Assembly (NCBI GenBank): GCA_019359545.1
Contig: JAHHHB010000019.1
Coordinates: 1 to 64,000, forward strand
Reading direction: 5' to 3'
DNA: 64,000 bases
Source: Desmonostoc geniculatum HA4340-LM1
GTDB taxonomy: Bacteria > Cyanobacteriota > Cyanobacteriia > Cyanobacteriales > Nostocaceae
Shown here: in pieces, positions 19,583 through 27,884 of the stretch
Layout: every line of letters begins with the position of its first letter
How positions within the stretch are numbered: the stretch's first letter is position 1
The notes under the pieces: generated by a model
The model's database searches: none
Told to the model about the DNA's origin: nothing
What the model saw: the letters and a program-made list of their open reading frames with translations, nothing else
Position numbers and translations under genes: made by a program

Positions 19583-19904
19583 TTTTTTGTAGCTTTAACC
19601 ACAATTTCATTCAATTGTGCGATCTTAACTCCGAACGTTACCTAAATTAGAATCATGTTATACAGATTTTGTTTTTATTTCAGAGACATACAGTTGGCGA
19701 TGTCATTTTTTGACTAGAATCTATACTTGGTAGCTTAATATCAAATTTAGCGATGAAAAGCAAGCGATCGCCAACGAGCGCTCCCAAACCTAAATACTAC
19801 CAATAGCGGAGGAACCCTTCGTTGATGACTTTCCGCACTCATACAACACTGAAAGATTGCTGAATTCTGAATTCTGGATTCTGAATTCTTCTTCAAATAA
19901 TTAA
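19583..19904. other. Spacer upstream of the M16 operon
   Basis: The 320 bp contain a likely M16 promoter region and a GAATTCT heptamer run at 19861-19890. No gene is seen. Confidence 0.4.
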
Positions 19905-19905
19905 A

Positions 19906-19934
19906 GCTCCCAAATTTTCACTGAGTTTGGGAGC
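19906..19934 (-). terminator. Hairpin terminator downstream of the 6S RNA gene
   Basis: The 9-bp arms GCTCCCAAA/TTTGGGAGC are separated by 11 nt. On the minus strand the hairpin is followed by TTTAATTATT, so it can end transcription of the 6S RNA gene and purK read-through. Confidence 0.7.
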
Positions 19935-19946
19935 CAATAATTTTGA

Positions 19947-20128
19947 GTTCACCGCGACGCCGTTTTACCTAAGTTTATGACCTGGTTAAACCAGGTGGGA
20001 ACCTAAATTTCTCGTTTAAAGTTTCCGGGTACATGCCCGGTCTACTGCCACGAGAACTGTTTGACTCCCTTGTCTTTAAAGGCATAGATCAAAAAACTTG
20101 ATGGCAGTCACCAACGTCGTAGTGCAAC
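19947..20128 (-). ncRNA. ssaA: 6S RNA
   Basis: The region downstream of purK folds like 6S RNA. A closing stem pairs GTTGCACTACGACG (20128 downward) with CGTCGCGGTGAAC (ending at 19947). An apical stem is formed by TCTCGT/ACGAGA around a GC-rich hairpin CCGGG/CCCGG. A small hairpin ACCTGG/CCAGGT lies on the 3' side, where 6S RNAs have an open central bubble. The ~182-nt length matches the family, and the link to purK is the usual place of the 6S gene in cyanobacteria. It would bind RNA polymerase holoenzyme as a mimic of open promoter DNA. Ends are estimated from the closing stem. Called by structure and context, not by alignment. Confidence 0.75.
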
Positions 20129-20188
20129 TAACTCATTATAGCTTTCAAAAAGATGTTGTGTGTTCAACATCCAAAGTTTTTGAGAAAT

Positions 20189-21343
20189 TTAGCTGGGATA
20201 CCAGATAGATTCTATGATCTGGGCAACTGCGCTCGCCATCTCTCGATTTTGATTATCCAGCAAAACGGTGACATGTCCCAACTTGCGCCCAGGAAGCGAT
20301 TCAGTTTTTCCATACCAGTGGACATGCGCCTGGGGAATTTCTGCTATTTGTTGACGCTGGCTTTGGTAATCGCTGTGAGAATTTTCATACCCCAACAAGT
20401 TCACCATCACAGCAGCAGCACACTGTAAACCAGGATTTCCCAAGGGTAAACCACAAACCGCCCTTAGCTGTTGCTCAAATTGAGAAGTTTCACAGGCGTC
20501 AAGGGAAAAATGCCCAGAATTGTGGGTACGGGGAGCAATTTCATTTACCAGTACTTTCCCATCAGCCGCCAGAAATAGCTCAATGCCAAAGACTCCTACT
20601 ACTTGCAGGGTATTTAATAGAGTATGTGCGATCGCTTCTATTTCTGCTAGTTGATTGGGCGAAATCTCAGCTGGCGCAATCACCCGCCGACACACTTGTT
20701 GTTCTTGTTGGGTTTCTACCACTGGATAGATGACAATTTCTCCGTCTACAGAACGAGCTGCTATGACTGCTAGTTCTCTTTCAAAAGGGACAAATTCTTC
20801 TAGCAAGAAAATCGATTGACTTGGAGTTTTTGTTATAGTTTCATAACTTAACTTTTTTTCTAAAGCAGCAAAGTCTGGAATGATGAAAGTACCCTGTCCG
20901 TCATAACCGTGGCGTCGGGATTTCAGAACTACTGGAAAACCTAGATACTCTATTTTAGATTTGAGATTTTCTGTCTGTTCGAGAGCAAAAAATTGCGGAA
21001 CTGGTAAGCCTAAATTGCTTAAATAGCGGCGTTGATGATATTTATCTAAAAGAGGAGTTAATGCTTCTAATTTTGGACGGAAACAAACACCTTGCTTTGC
21101 TAAAACAGATAAAGCATCTAAGTTAACAAATTCATTTTCAAAGGTGATGACATCGCATTTTTTTGCTAAGATTTCTGTAGCATTAGCGTCATCTACCGGG
21201 GCGAAAACAACTTCCTTGGCGATCGACACGGCCGGGTCGCCTTCACTAGGAGTCTGTACTATTAATTCTACTCCTAGCTTGCGTGCTGTATCTGCCATCA
21301 TCCAGGCAAGTTGTCCGCCACCAATTACACCTACACGTTTCAT
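20189..21343 (-). CDS. purK: N5-carboxyaminoimidazole ribonucleotide synthase
   Basis: The ~384-residue ATP-grasp enzyme makes N5-CAIR from AIR, ATP and bicarbonate in purine synthesis. It opens with the dinucleotide-like loop VGVIGGGQLAWMMA and has FENEF, the ATP-grasp segment PVVLKSRRHGYDGQG, EEFVPFERELAVI, and the metal/ATP site VNEIAPRTHNSGHF. An in-frame ATG also occurs at 21349, but the ATG at 21343 gives the usual MKRVGVIGGGQ start and overlaps the stop of the pentapeptide gene (TAATG). The two genes are therefore translationally coupled. A 6S RNA gene lies downstream on the same strand. Confidence 0.95.
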   Translation of the reverse strand: MKRVGVIGGGQLAWMMADTARKLGVELIVQTPSEGDPAVSIAKEVVFAPVDDANATEILAKKCDVITFENEFVNLDALSVLAKQGVCFRPKLEALTPLLDKYHQRRYLSNLGLPVPQFFALEQTENLKSKIEYLGFPVVLKSRRHGYDGQGTFIIPDFAALEKKLSYETITKTPSQSIFLLEEFVPFERELAVIAARSVDGEIVIYPVVETQQEQQVCRRVIAPAEISPNQLAEIEAIAHTLLNTLQVVGVFGIELFLAADGKVLVNEIAPRTHNSGHFSLDACETSQFEQQLRAVCGLPLGNPGLQCAAAVMVNLLGYENSHSDYQSQRQQIAEIPQAHVHWYGKTESLPGRKLGHVTVLLDNQNREMASAVAQIIESIWYPS

Positions 21344-21864
21344 TAACATCCCAGAGAATCACGAGTTTGCACGCCTGTTTTGGAATTCACACCACTGGCT
21401 TTTGTACACAGTTCTTTGATTTGCGCTCTATCCAAAATTGCATCTGTAAAATCTGCACCGTCTATATTCACATCATTAAATATGGCGCGGAGCAAAAGAG
21501 TTTCTTTGAGAACTGCATCGCTCAAATCTACCCTAGTCAAGTTTACCTGATCGACCATTGCATTCGTTAAATCCGCTCCGTGGAGGTTTGCTTGCGTCAT
21601 CACCGAAGCACTCAATACTGCTCCCCGTAAGTCAGCGTTTGTAAAATTAGCGAATTCCATGTTGGCGTTAGAAAACTCCGCAGCTTGTAAACTTTGACCA
21701 GAAAAATCACGTCTCGACAACTCTGCATTACTAAATGACAGTGGATGAGTCCAGCTTACCGCCAGTGCAGGATGAGCCACGCACCATACAATAATCCCCA
21801 AAAGTAACGCCAACCCTTGCCGCCAAAACATATCGAGAGCCAATTTGGTGTAAAATCGCTGCAT
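21343..21864 (-). CDS. Pentapeptide-repeat protein with export signal
   Basis: The ATG at 21864 gives 173 residues with an N-terminal signal sequence (hydrophobic LALLLGIIVWCVAHPALA, then AVSW), so export to the thylakoid lumen or periplasm is likely. The frame runs up to 22047, but those extra ~60 residues are basic and lack a signal. The mature part consists of A(N/D)LxX repeats (SNANMEFANFTNADLRGAVL.., HGADLTNAMVDQVNLTRVDL, DGADFTDAILDRAQ), about 20 pentapeptides forming a right-handed beta-helix, closed by a C-terminal segment with two cysteines (ELCTKASG, SLGC). This layout matches lumenal pentapeptide proteins of cyanobacteria and chloroplasts. Function unknown. Upstream of, and overlapping, purK. 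Confidence 0.82.
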   Translation of the reverse strand: MQRFYTKLALDMFWRQGLALLLGIIVWCVAHPALAVSWTHPLSFSNAELSRRDFSGQSLQAAEFSNANMEFANFTNADLRGAVLSASVMTQANLHGADLTNAMVDQVNLTRVDLSDAVLKETLLLRAIFNDVNIDGADFTDAILDRAQIKELCTKASGVNSKTGVQTRDSLGC

Positions 21865-22466
21865 TGTAAGCTTACCGCATTTGAATATTAACTTGACTGC
21901 ATCATCGCAATTGAGACTCGCAGCCCTGCTAGTGGACTTAGGGGATCTATAAAATTTCCCCTTGCTTAATATTTTGTAACGTAAAAGCAGCCTTGGCTTC
22001 TCACCTTGAGCAAAATTGTTTCTGCGACTTGAGGCAGAAAACAGCAATTAATTCGGGGGGAGTATGGGGGCGATGTCTACGACGGGCTACGCCTACGCAA
22101 CATCATACCAGCAAAATTCTTACCAAAGACTGATAAAAATAACTTTCTATTTTTTTAACCTGTCACGAAATGCTCATTGATTTATTTACAATTCTTGATT
22201 TTAAAAAATGCTTTTTCGGATATGGATAGTTTTATTGAGCAGTAACACTCATCAATGAATTTACAATTCTTAACTTTGATTTTTTCACGTAAAGTTTATT
22301 GTCATTTGAAGTCAACAGATTCTATCCACTGCTAGGCTTTTAATTAAGTAAAGCAATGTTTGAGCCTAACGATCGTGTGTTTCAACTGCTTAACAAAGCT
22401 TAAAAATATCATAGATAAAGTTAACTTTATACCGAATTAGTTAGATTTTCAGGAATCTCCGAAAGA
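21865..22466. other. Divergent spacer with a duplicated 30-bp motif
   Basis: No gene is supported. A motif with TTTACAATTCTT occurs twice (about 22171-22200 and 22247-22280, both in CTCAT..A..TTTACAATTCTT context), 76 bp apart, upstream of the small membrane-protein gene. It could be a regulator site. A GC-rich GGGCGATGTCTACGACGGGCTACGCC repeat lies around 22069-22098. Confidence 0.45.
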
Positions 22467-22838
22467 TTGTCTTCACCAACTACACAAATTCCACAACCTG
22501 AACTCCCAACTGCGATGATTAATCATTACTCACTTCAATGGATTGAGACATGGTGCGAAGAAAATGGCTGGACAGATTTATTTGTCGAGCGGCGTAACAA
22601 CTACTGGGCTTTTCCTCCGGGTGGCGTAATGCCAGAACCAATTCCAGTTAATGTTCTGAGATTGATTAAAGCCCAAAATGGATTAACTTTTGAAGAACGA
22701 TTGTGGTCTACCTCAGCAGTAATTGGTACAATCTCGGCTATTCTTTTTAGCTTTTGGTTTCAGTCTCCAATGCCATTAGTTTTGGCTTTCGCCTTTAACG
22801 CGGTTACCGTGGCTCAATTGGAACTTGAGGATGCCTAA
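22467..22838 (+). CDS. Conserved small cyanobacterial membrane protein, function unknown
   Basis: The 123-residue protein has a soluble N-terminal half with the striking stretch WCEENGWTDLFVERRNNYWAFP (residues about 28-49) and a C-terminal hydrophobic pair (about 80-118) that can form one or two membrane helices. I recognise the general pattern as a conserved hypothetical protein of cyanobacteria but know no function. The start is uncertain: a TTG at 22467 gives the longest form, and an ATG at 22515 (MINHYSLQW) may be the real one. A strong hairpin terminator follows at 22861-22903. Confidence 0.7.
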   Translation: MSSPTTQIPQPELPTAMINHYSLQWIETWCEENGWTDLFVERRNNYWAFPPGGVMPEPIPVNVLRLIKAQNGLTFEERLWSTSAVIGTISAILFSFWFQSPMPLVLAFAFNAVTVAQLELEDA

Positions 22839-22860
22839 ATTTTTGATTTTGGGCTTTGGT

Positions 22861-22903
22861 ATTAAAACTGCTCTTGTTTGGTTTCAGCAAGAGCAGTTTT
22901 AAT
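22861..22903 (+). terminator. Strong intrinsic terminator
   Basis: A perfect 16-bp inverted repeat (22861-22876 and 22888-22903) with an 11-nt loop and A/T-rich ends lies 22 bp past the stop codon of the preceding gene. Confidence 0.8.
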
Positions 22904-23061
22904 TTAATAATCTGCAAAATGCTTTTCTTTTTGTGCATTATGCTGCAAGACGATTGGGTTAATGTTATTGGTGTAGATAATTGGTCTAGATTAAGACGCG
23001 ATAAATCGCGTCTCTACATCAGGGTTTTGGGCTTATTTGAATTTTTCCCGCTAACTTACTG

Positions 23062-23088
23062 AAGTGATAAATTTTAAACCTAAGAAGA
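23062..23088. repeat. Left 27-bp direct repeat bounding the R-M module
   Basis: The 27 bp are identical to 24842-24868, where they are the last codons of the NUDIX gene. The copy here is an orphan 3' end of that gene: on the minus strand it reads ..LGLKFIT followed by SVS and a stop. It marks the left edge of the inserted methylase/endonuclease module. Confidence 0.85.
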
Positions 23089-23220
23089 TGCTTTTTATGC
23101 TTATATCTTGCAGCAATGGGCGAGGTAAAAAACTGAGTATTGAAAATAAAACTTGAATTAATAGCGTGATTATGCTACTTTGAATCATCATTAAATTTCG
23201 TTTTCAGTTGTGGAAAGTTT

Positions 23221-24156
23221 GTGCTAGGGAAATACACAGAATTAACACTTAACTATTCGATGTATGAGTACGGTCAGTCTTTGGTAATACATGCAGACTG
23301 TTTTGAATGGCTGAGTCTAATTCCTGAGTACAGCATTCACGCGATCGTTAGCGATCCTCCCTATGGAGTTAAGGAATATGACTTTGACCAATTAGAGAAA
23401 AAAGAAAATGGCAAGGGAGGAGTTTGGAGAATACCACCATCTTTTGATGGAAATATACGTTCTCCTTTGCCACGTTTTACTGCCCTTAATGAGAAAGAGA
23501 GAGCCAGCTTATATCGTTTCTTTTTGGAATGGGCAAAAGTCGTTATTCCACCTGTATGTCCTGGTGGTCACATATTTATTGCATCTAATACTTTCCTCTC
23601 TCAGTTAATTTTTCAAGCATTAGTAGATGGTGGACTTGAATATAGAGGAACAGTTATTCGCTTAGTAAGAACATTGCGTGGAGGAGATAGACCAAAAAAC
23701 GCAGAAGAAAAATTTGAGGATGTTTGCTCATTACCTCGTGGATGTTTTGAACCTTGGGGAATATTTCGTAAACCTCTTTTAAAAGGAATGAAGGTTAGTG
23801 ATTGTCTCAAGGAATTTGGAACTGGAGGTTTGAGAAGAAAGCCTGACGGTAATCCTTTTGAGGATGTTATTGCAAGTGAACGCACTCCTCAAAGAGAACG
23901 CACCATTGTAGAGCATCCTAGTCTGAAACCGCAATCTTTTCTCAGAAAAATCGTTTATGCATCTCTTCCATTAGGAAAAGGTGTTATCGTAGATCCTTTT
24001 ATGGGATCTGGTTCTACGATCGCAGCAGCAGAGGCTGTTGGATATCAAAGTATTGGAATTGAGCGATACAAAGATTACTTTGAAAAAAGCCAAATCGCTA
24101 TTCCCAAATTGACAATAATACAAACAGAAGACTATCAAAGTTCTCTACAAATTTGA
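23221..24156 (+). CDS. Type II DNA methyltransferase (N6-adenine or N4-cytosine, beta class)
   Basis: The 311-residue methyltransferase has catalytic motif IV (SDPPYGV, about residue 45) near the N-terminus and the SAM-binding motif I (DPFMGSGST, about 260) near the C-terminus, the order of the beta class. The middle third (about 120-230, with GGDRPKNAEEKFEDV) is the likely target-recognition region. DPPY fits methylation of an exocyclic amino group of A or C. It should protect the host from the endonuclease encoded convergently, whose gene overlaps its 3' end by 12 bp. The start is a GTG at 23221; an ATG at 23260 (MYEYGQSL) is the main alternative. The module sits between 27-bp direct repeats, a sign of transfer. 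Confidence 0.9.
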   Translation: MLGKYTELTLNYSMYEYGQSLVIHADCFEWLSLIPEYSIHAIVSDPPYGVKEYDFDQLEKKENGKGGVWRIPPSFDGNIRSPLPRFTALNEKERASLYRFFLEWAKVVIPPVCPGGHIFIASNTFLSQLIFQALVDGGLEYRGTVIRLVRTLRGGDRPKNAEEKFEDVCSLPRGCFEPWGIFRKPLLKGMKVSDCLKEFGTGGLRRKPDGNPFEDVIASERTPQRERTIVEHPSLKPQSFLRKIVYASLPLGKGVIVDPFMGSGSTIAAAEAVGYQSIGIERYKDYFEKSQIAIPKLTIIQTEDYQSSLQI

Positions 24157-24786
24157 TGGATCTTCATATACCCAGTTACTTTTCATCTTACGAAAGCCAT
24201 TTTTATTTACACTTGCTGTAATTGTACGGCGGCTCGTTGAAGAACGACCAGAAAAAGTCCAATCATCTTCGTTGAGTTTAGCTGCATATACAGCTCTAAA
24301 AACAAAAGGCTTTGGCTCTACATTTTTAATGCTGTCGCTAGATGTATTGCTATCAAAGCAAAATACCATAAGCCATACAGCTTCAGGATTATGACCTTGC
24401 CAACCATTCAGATGTCTAGAACCTTTAACTTCTATGCCTTGATTTGAATATTGAACCGCATTCTCCGGAAATGTATTTATTGGAATTAGATCTGGATGAC
24501 CATTGTGATATTGATTCTTCACAAGGTTACCGCAGTACTTGGGAATACTCATATTCATAAATTCGCCTACAGTACTGCTAAAGTTTGCAGGCATCAAAAA
24601 ACTTTCTAAACGCAACATATTTTTGGTTTTTAGTTGAATATTAATAAACCCTAGAAAATCGATAAACTCATTCATAGCTTGATATATATCGTCTATTTTT
24701 AATTCATATGGAAGTTCACAACGAGAATTAAAAAATTCTAGATTTACTGAAATGGGCAAGCAAGCTTTTTGTTCTTTATCTGTCAT
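24145..24786 (-). CDS. Probable type II restriction endonuclease, PD-(D/E)XK fold
   Basis: The 213-residue protein has a likely catalytic core: Pro98-Asp99 in NGHPDLIP and Glu119-Val-Lys121 in QGIEVKGSR, the spacing expected for a PD-(D/E)XK nuclease. GWQGHNPEAVWLMVFCFD and the C-terminal SGRSSTSRRTITASV are reminiscent of uncharacterised proteins found beside DNA methylases. It is convergent with and overlaps the methyltransferase gene, the usual arrangement for a restriction-modification pair. The recognition site cannot be inferred. The start is the ATG at 24786. Nuclease assignment rests on motif and context; a Vsr-like or other nuclease role is less likely. Confidence 0.75.
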   Translation of the reverse strand: MTDKEQKACLPISVNLEFFNSRCELPYELKIDDIYQAMNEFIDFLGFINIQLKTKNMLRLESFLMPANFSSTVGEFMNMSIPKYCGNLVKNQYHNGHPDLIPINTFPENAVQYSNQGIEVKGSRHLNGWQGHNPEAVWLMVFCFDSNTSSDSIKNVEPKPFVFRAVYAAKLNEDDWTFSGRSSTSRRTITASVNKNGFRKMKSNWVYEDPSNL

Positions 24787-24836
24787 TGATATTGTCTGGC
24801 TTGGATTCTAAAATTTGCGTTTGTTTAACGCTATTA

Positions 24837-25388
24837 CTAATAAGTGATAAATTTTAAACCTAAGAAGAGAGCCGCTATAGTACCAGCAACAGAAATTTCT
24901 CCTTGAATAATTTTCTCTAAAACTGATTCGGCGGAAATTAAGACAATCTCAATTTCTTCTGTAATATCAAGTTGTTGCTCTCTCACTTTTATGACATTTT
25001 CGGCTAAAAATAAATGTATTTGATTGGTATCTTTGCTTGGCTTATCGTATAAAGTTCCTATCTTTTTAAATTCTTGGGGGATATAACCAGTTTCTTCTGT
25101 AAATTCTCTAATTGCTGCTACTTCAGCACTCTCTTTTGTAGGATCGAAATTCCCTGCTGGCAGTTCCACGAAAAATTCACCTACGGCATGTCTGTATTGG
25201 CGGACGAAAATAATTTCTCTACTACTAGTTATAGGCAAAACCATTGCAACGTCTTGCTTAATACTGACAAAATAATCATCGATTATTTTTCCATTCGGCA
25301 ATTCTATTTCATCTTGCCTTACCTTACACCAATAATGATCTAAGACCATTTTTGATTTCAAAGTTTTCCATTTCTTTAAGTTGCTCAT
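24837..25388 (-). CDS. NUDIX hydrolase, ADP-ribose pyrophosphatase-like
   Basis: The 183-residue NUDIX protein has the box G(x6)E(x7)REFTEETGY (about residues 78-101). One extra residue sits between the Gly and the first Glu compared with the standard consensus. The preceding ELPAGNFD and the upstream VRQYRHAVGEFFVELPAG are typical of ADP-ribose/ADP-sugar pyrophosphatases (NudF-like). The last codons overlap a 27-bp sequence also found at 23062-23088. The R-M module therefore inserted at the 3' end of this gene, which changed the last residues from probably TSVS to TY. The enzyme should still be intact. The start is the ATG at 25388. Confidence 0.88.
   Translation of the reverse strand: MSNLKKWKTLKSKMVLDHYWCKVRQDEIELPNGKIIDDYFVSIKQDVAMVLPITSSREIIFVRQYRHAVGEFFVELPAGNFDPTKESAEVAAIREFTEETGYIPQEFKKIGTLYDKPSKDTNQIHLFLAENVIKVREQQLDITEEIEIVLISAESVLEKIIQGEISVAGTIAALFLGLKFITY
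24842..24868. repeat. Right 27-bp direct repeat bounding the R-M module
   Basis: Identical to 23062-23088. It lies within the 3' end of the NUDIX gene. The interval between the two copies contains exactly the methyltransferase and endonuclease genes plus short flanks. Confidence 0.85.
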
Positions 25389-25519
25389 AAATTAACTAAT
25401 AAAGAAAATTTTGTATAAGGAATCAAGTACTGAATGTAAAAAAGTATAACGGATACGTCCGACGATCTAAATTTTAAACTTACACTGGCTTTTGCAATAA
25501 CATAATACGCTCTATATTT

Positions 25520-26572
25520 ATGCAAATAAATGTAAATTTATTTACGGTTAATAAAAGATTTCCGTTGACCATTAGTCGCGGCACAACAGCACAGACAACG
25601 AATGTCTGGGTAAGAATTTCACAAGATGGTATCGAAGGCTGGGGAGAAGCGTCGCCGTTCGGTGTGGGTAATCATCGGCAATCAACTGATACAATCAAGG
25701 ACGCTCTAGAGCAAGTTATACCACTGTTGCAAGCATTCAGTCCCTTACAGCGGCAGGAAATTGAGCAAGTATTAACCCAAAACCAGGTTTCTTCTGCTGT
25801 GAAAGCAGCTTTGGATATGGCAATGCACGACTGGCTGGGTAAGCGCGTGGGGTTACCTCTATGGCAAATTTGGGGACTCGATCGCCACGCCATTGTACCA
25901 ACTTCCCTGACAATCGGCATTAATTCACCAGCAGGTGCGATCGCCAGAGCCAAAGACTGGTTAAACTTTACCGATGTTCGTATTTTCAAAGTCAAGCTGG
26001 GTAGTCCAGATGGCATAGAAGCAGACCAAAAAATGCTCTTAGCAGTGCGAGAAGCAGCACCCGAAGTAGAATTTTTTGTTGATGCTAACGGCGGCTGGAG
26101 TTTAGAAGATGCGATCGCCATGTGCAATTGGCTGGCTGATTTAGGTATAAAGTATGTAGAACAACCATTGCCACGAGGACAGGAAATAAGTTTAGCAACA
26201 CTCAAGGAAAACTCTCCTCTCCCCATTTTTGTCGATGAAAGTTGCTTTACAAGTTCAGATATTCCCGATCTAGCAAACTACGTCGATGGGATTAATATTA
26301 AACTGATGAAATCAGGGGGACTAACCGAGGCAATGCGAATGGTACATGTAGCCAGAGCCTACGGCTTACAAGTAATGTTCGGTTGCTATTCTGACAGTTC
26401 CTTAGCCAATACAGCAGCAGCACAGCTAGCACCACTAGCTGATTATTTAGATTTAGACAGTCACCTTAACTTAATTGATGACCCCTTTACGGGTGCATCG
26501 ATCAAAGAAGGGAGAGTTTTGCCAAAGGATTTACCAGGTTTGGGGGTACAGCACAGTGCGTCTGCCACTTAA
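25520..26572 (+). CDS. Enolase-superfamily epimerase (dipeptide epimerase / DgcA-like)
   Basis: The 350-residue protein is in the muconate-lactonizing subgroup of the enolase superfamily. It has the KxK general base (FKVKLG, about residue 157), the metal ligands in DANGGW (about 188), EQPLP (about 216) and DES (about 241), and the second base region NIKLMKSGG (about 260). Family members racemise or epimerise L-Ala-D/L-Glu dipeptides or N-acyl-amino acids. The next gene, DUF1611, overlaps its 3' end. The same pair forms the DgcA-DgcN route in which D-glutamate is N-acetylated (DgcN) and the acetylated form racemised (DgcA). Either peptidoglycan-peptide recycling or D-Glu use is possible; the gene pair favours the latter. 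The start is the ATG at 25520. Confidence 0.85.
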   Translation: MQINVNLFTVNKRFPLTISRGTTAQTTNVWVRISQDGIEGWGEASPFGVGNHRQSTDTIKDALEQVIPLLQAFSPLQRQEIEQVLTQNQVSSAVKAALDMAMHDWLGKRVGLPLWQIWGLDRHAIVPTSLTIGINSPAGAIARAKDWLNFTDVRIFKVKLGSPDGIEADQKMLLAVREAAPEVEFFVDANGGWSLEDAIAMCNWLADLGIKYVEQPLPRGQEISLATLKENSPLPIFVDESCFTSSDIPDLANYVDGINIKLMKSGGLTEAMRMVHVARAYGLQVMFGCYSDSSLANTAAAQLAPLADYLDLDSHLNLIDDPFTGASIKEGRVLPKDLPGLGVQHSASAT

Positions 26573-27602
26573 TCAACGAGTAGCTATCTTACTTCATGAG
26601 GGAATTACCGGGCCTAGCGGTAAAACAGGGCTAGCGATTTTACGCTATAGTGAAGCCCCAATCGTAGTAGTCATCGATCGCGACTCTGTTGGCAAATCTT
26701 TGTCAAAATTAACAGGTCTCAAGCGTGATGTCCCAATTGTCGCATCTGTAGCCGCCGCCCTAATGTACAAGCCGGAAGTCTTGGTAATTGGCATCGCCCC
26801 AGGAGGCGGCGCCGTTCCAGATGATTACTGGCTGGAAATCAAAGACGCTTTACAAGCTGGAATGTCGTTGGTGAATGGTTTACATACACCGATGGCAAAT
26901 ATGCCAGAGTTAAATGCACTGCTCAAACCAGGGCAACTCATTTGGGATGTGCGGAAAGAGCCATCTAATATAAGTATTGCCAGCGGCATGGCACGCACTC
27001 TCCCGTGTCGGCGGGTATTGACTGTGGGAACCGACATGGCGATCGGTAAAATGTCAACTAGTTTAGAGTTACATTGGGCGTCAAAACTGCGGGGTTGGCG
27101 TTCTAAATTCTTAGCCACAGGTCAAACTGGCATCATGTTAGAAGGCGATGGCGTGCCTTTGGATGCCGTGCGGGTAGACTTTGCCGCCGGTGCTGTGGAA
27201 CAAATAGTTATGCGCTATGGCAAAAACTACGACATCCTGCACATTGAAGGACAAGGTTCACTGCTACACCCTGGTTCAACCGCAACCCTACCCTTGATTC
27301 GTGGTTCCCAACCAACCCAACTAATATTGGCACATCGCGCAGGACAAGTTCATATACGCAATCATCCCCATGTAGTAATTCCACCTTTGCGTAAGGTAAT
27401 CCAACTTTATGAAAGTGTTGCTAGTGCAGGTGGTGCCTTTGGAAGTGTTCCTGTGGTGGGTATAGCGTTGAACACAGCCCATCTCGATGAATTTGCCGCT
27501 CATGAAGCGATCGCTCAAATCACAGCAGAAACCGGGCTACCTTGCACCGATGTCGTCCGCTTTGATGCCGATGTGCTTTTGGATGCAGTCATGAAGAATT
27601 AG
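26556..27602 (+). CDS. DUF1611 family protein, DgcN-like
   Basis: The GTG at 26556 gives 348 residues starting VRLPLNQRVAILLHEG, the normal family N-terminus, and overlaps the epimerase stop by 17 bp. The ATG at 26475 only adds a stretch translated from the epimerase in another frame. The N-terminal Rossmann-like half contains ILRYSEAPIVVVIDRD and VLVIGIAPGGGAVPD. The C-terminal half has a P-loop-like VGTDMAIGKMSTSLEL and GQTGIMLEGDGVPLDAVRVDF. DgcN in proteobacteria and haloarchaea N-acetylates D-amino acids in tandem with an epimerase, and the same two-gene order occurs here. The catalytic claim is by homology. Confidence 0.82.
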   Translation: MRLPLNQRVAILLHEGITGPSGKTGLAILRYSEAPIVVVIDRDSVGKSLSKLTGLKRDVPIVASVAAALMYKPEVLVIGIAPGGGAVPDDYWLEIKDALQAGMSLVNGLHTPMANMPELNALLKPGQLIWDVRKEPSNISIASGMARTLPCRRVLTVGTDMAIGKMSTSLELHWASKLRGWRSKFLATGQTGIMLEGDGVPLDAVRVDFAAGAVEQIVMRYGKNYDILHIEGQGSLLHPGSTATLPLIRGSQPTQLILAHRAGQVHIRNHPHVVIPPLRKVIQLYESVASAGGAFGSVPVVGIALNTAHLDEFAAHEAIAQITAETGLPCTDVVRFDADVLLDAVMKN

Positions 27603-27884
27603 ACTGATATTACTTAATAACAAATAGCAGGAATCTGAAAGCCTAATAATATTGTTGAAGAAGAATTCAGAATTCAGAATTCAGGAGTCAGAATAAATCA
27701 GTCGGGGATTCAGACCCGCGACTGATTAAAGACCACCAAATCGTAGATTTGGTGGGGGTCTTAAACCCGGTTATTCATCCGCCACTCGCACAGAATTCAG
27801 AATGAATTCTGACTCCTGACTCCTGAATTCTGTTCGATAAACTCGCTGTAAACAGTGGGTTTATCTTTATATTATGTAAAAAAA
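27603..27884. repeat. Cluster of GAATTC heptamers and two palindromes
   Basis: GAATTCA-type runs occur at 27661-27690 and 27789-27832. Between them are two hairpins, AATCAGTCG/CGACTGATT (27696-27727) and CCACCAAATC/GATTTGGTGG (27733-27755). The second, between convergent genes, can act as a terminator. No gene. Confidence 0.65.

Noticed and set aside
26475..26555. Upstream ATG extension of the DUF1611 gene
   Set aside because: Those 27 codons are the epimerase coding sequence read in another frame; the GTG at 26556 gives the family N-terminus.
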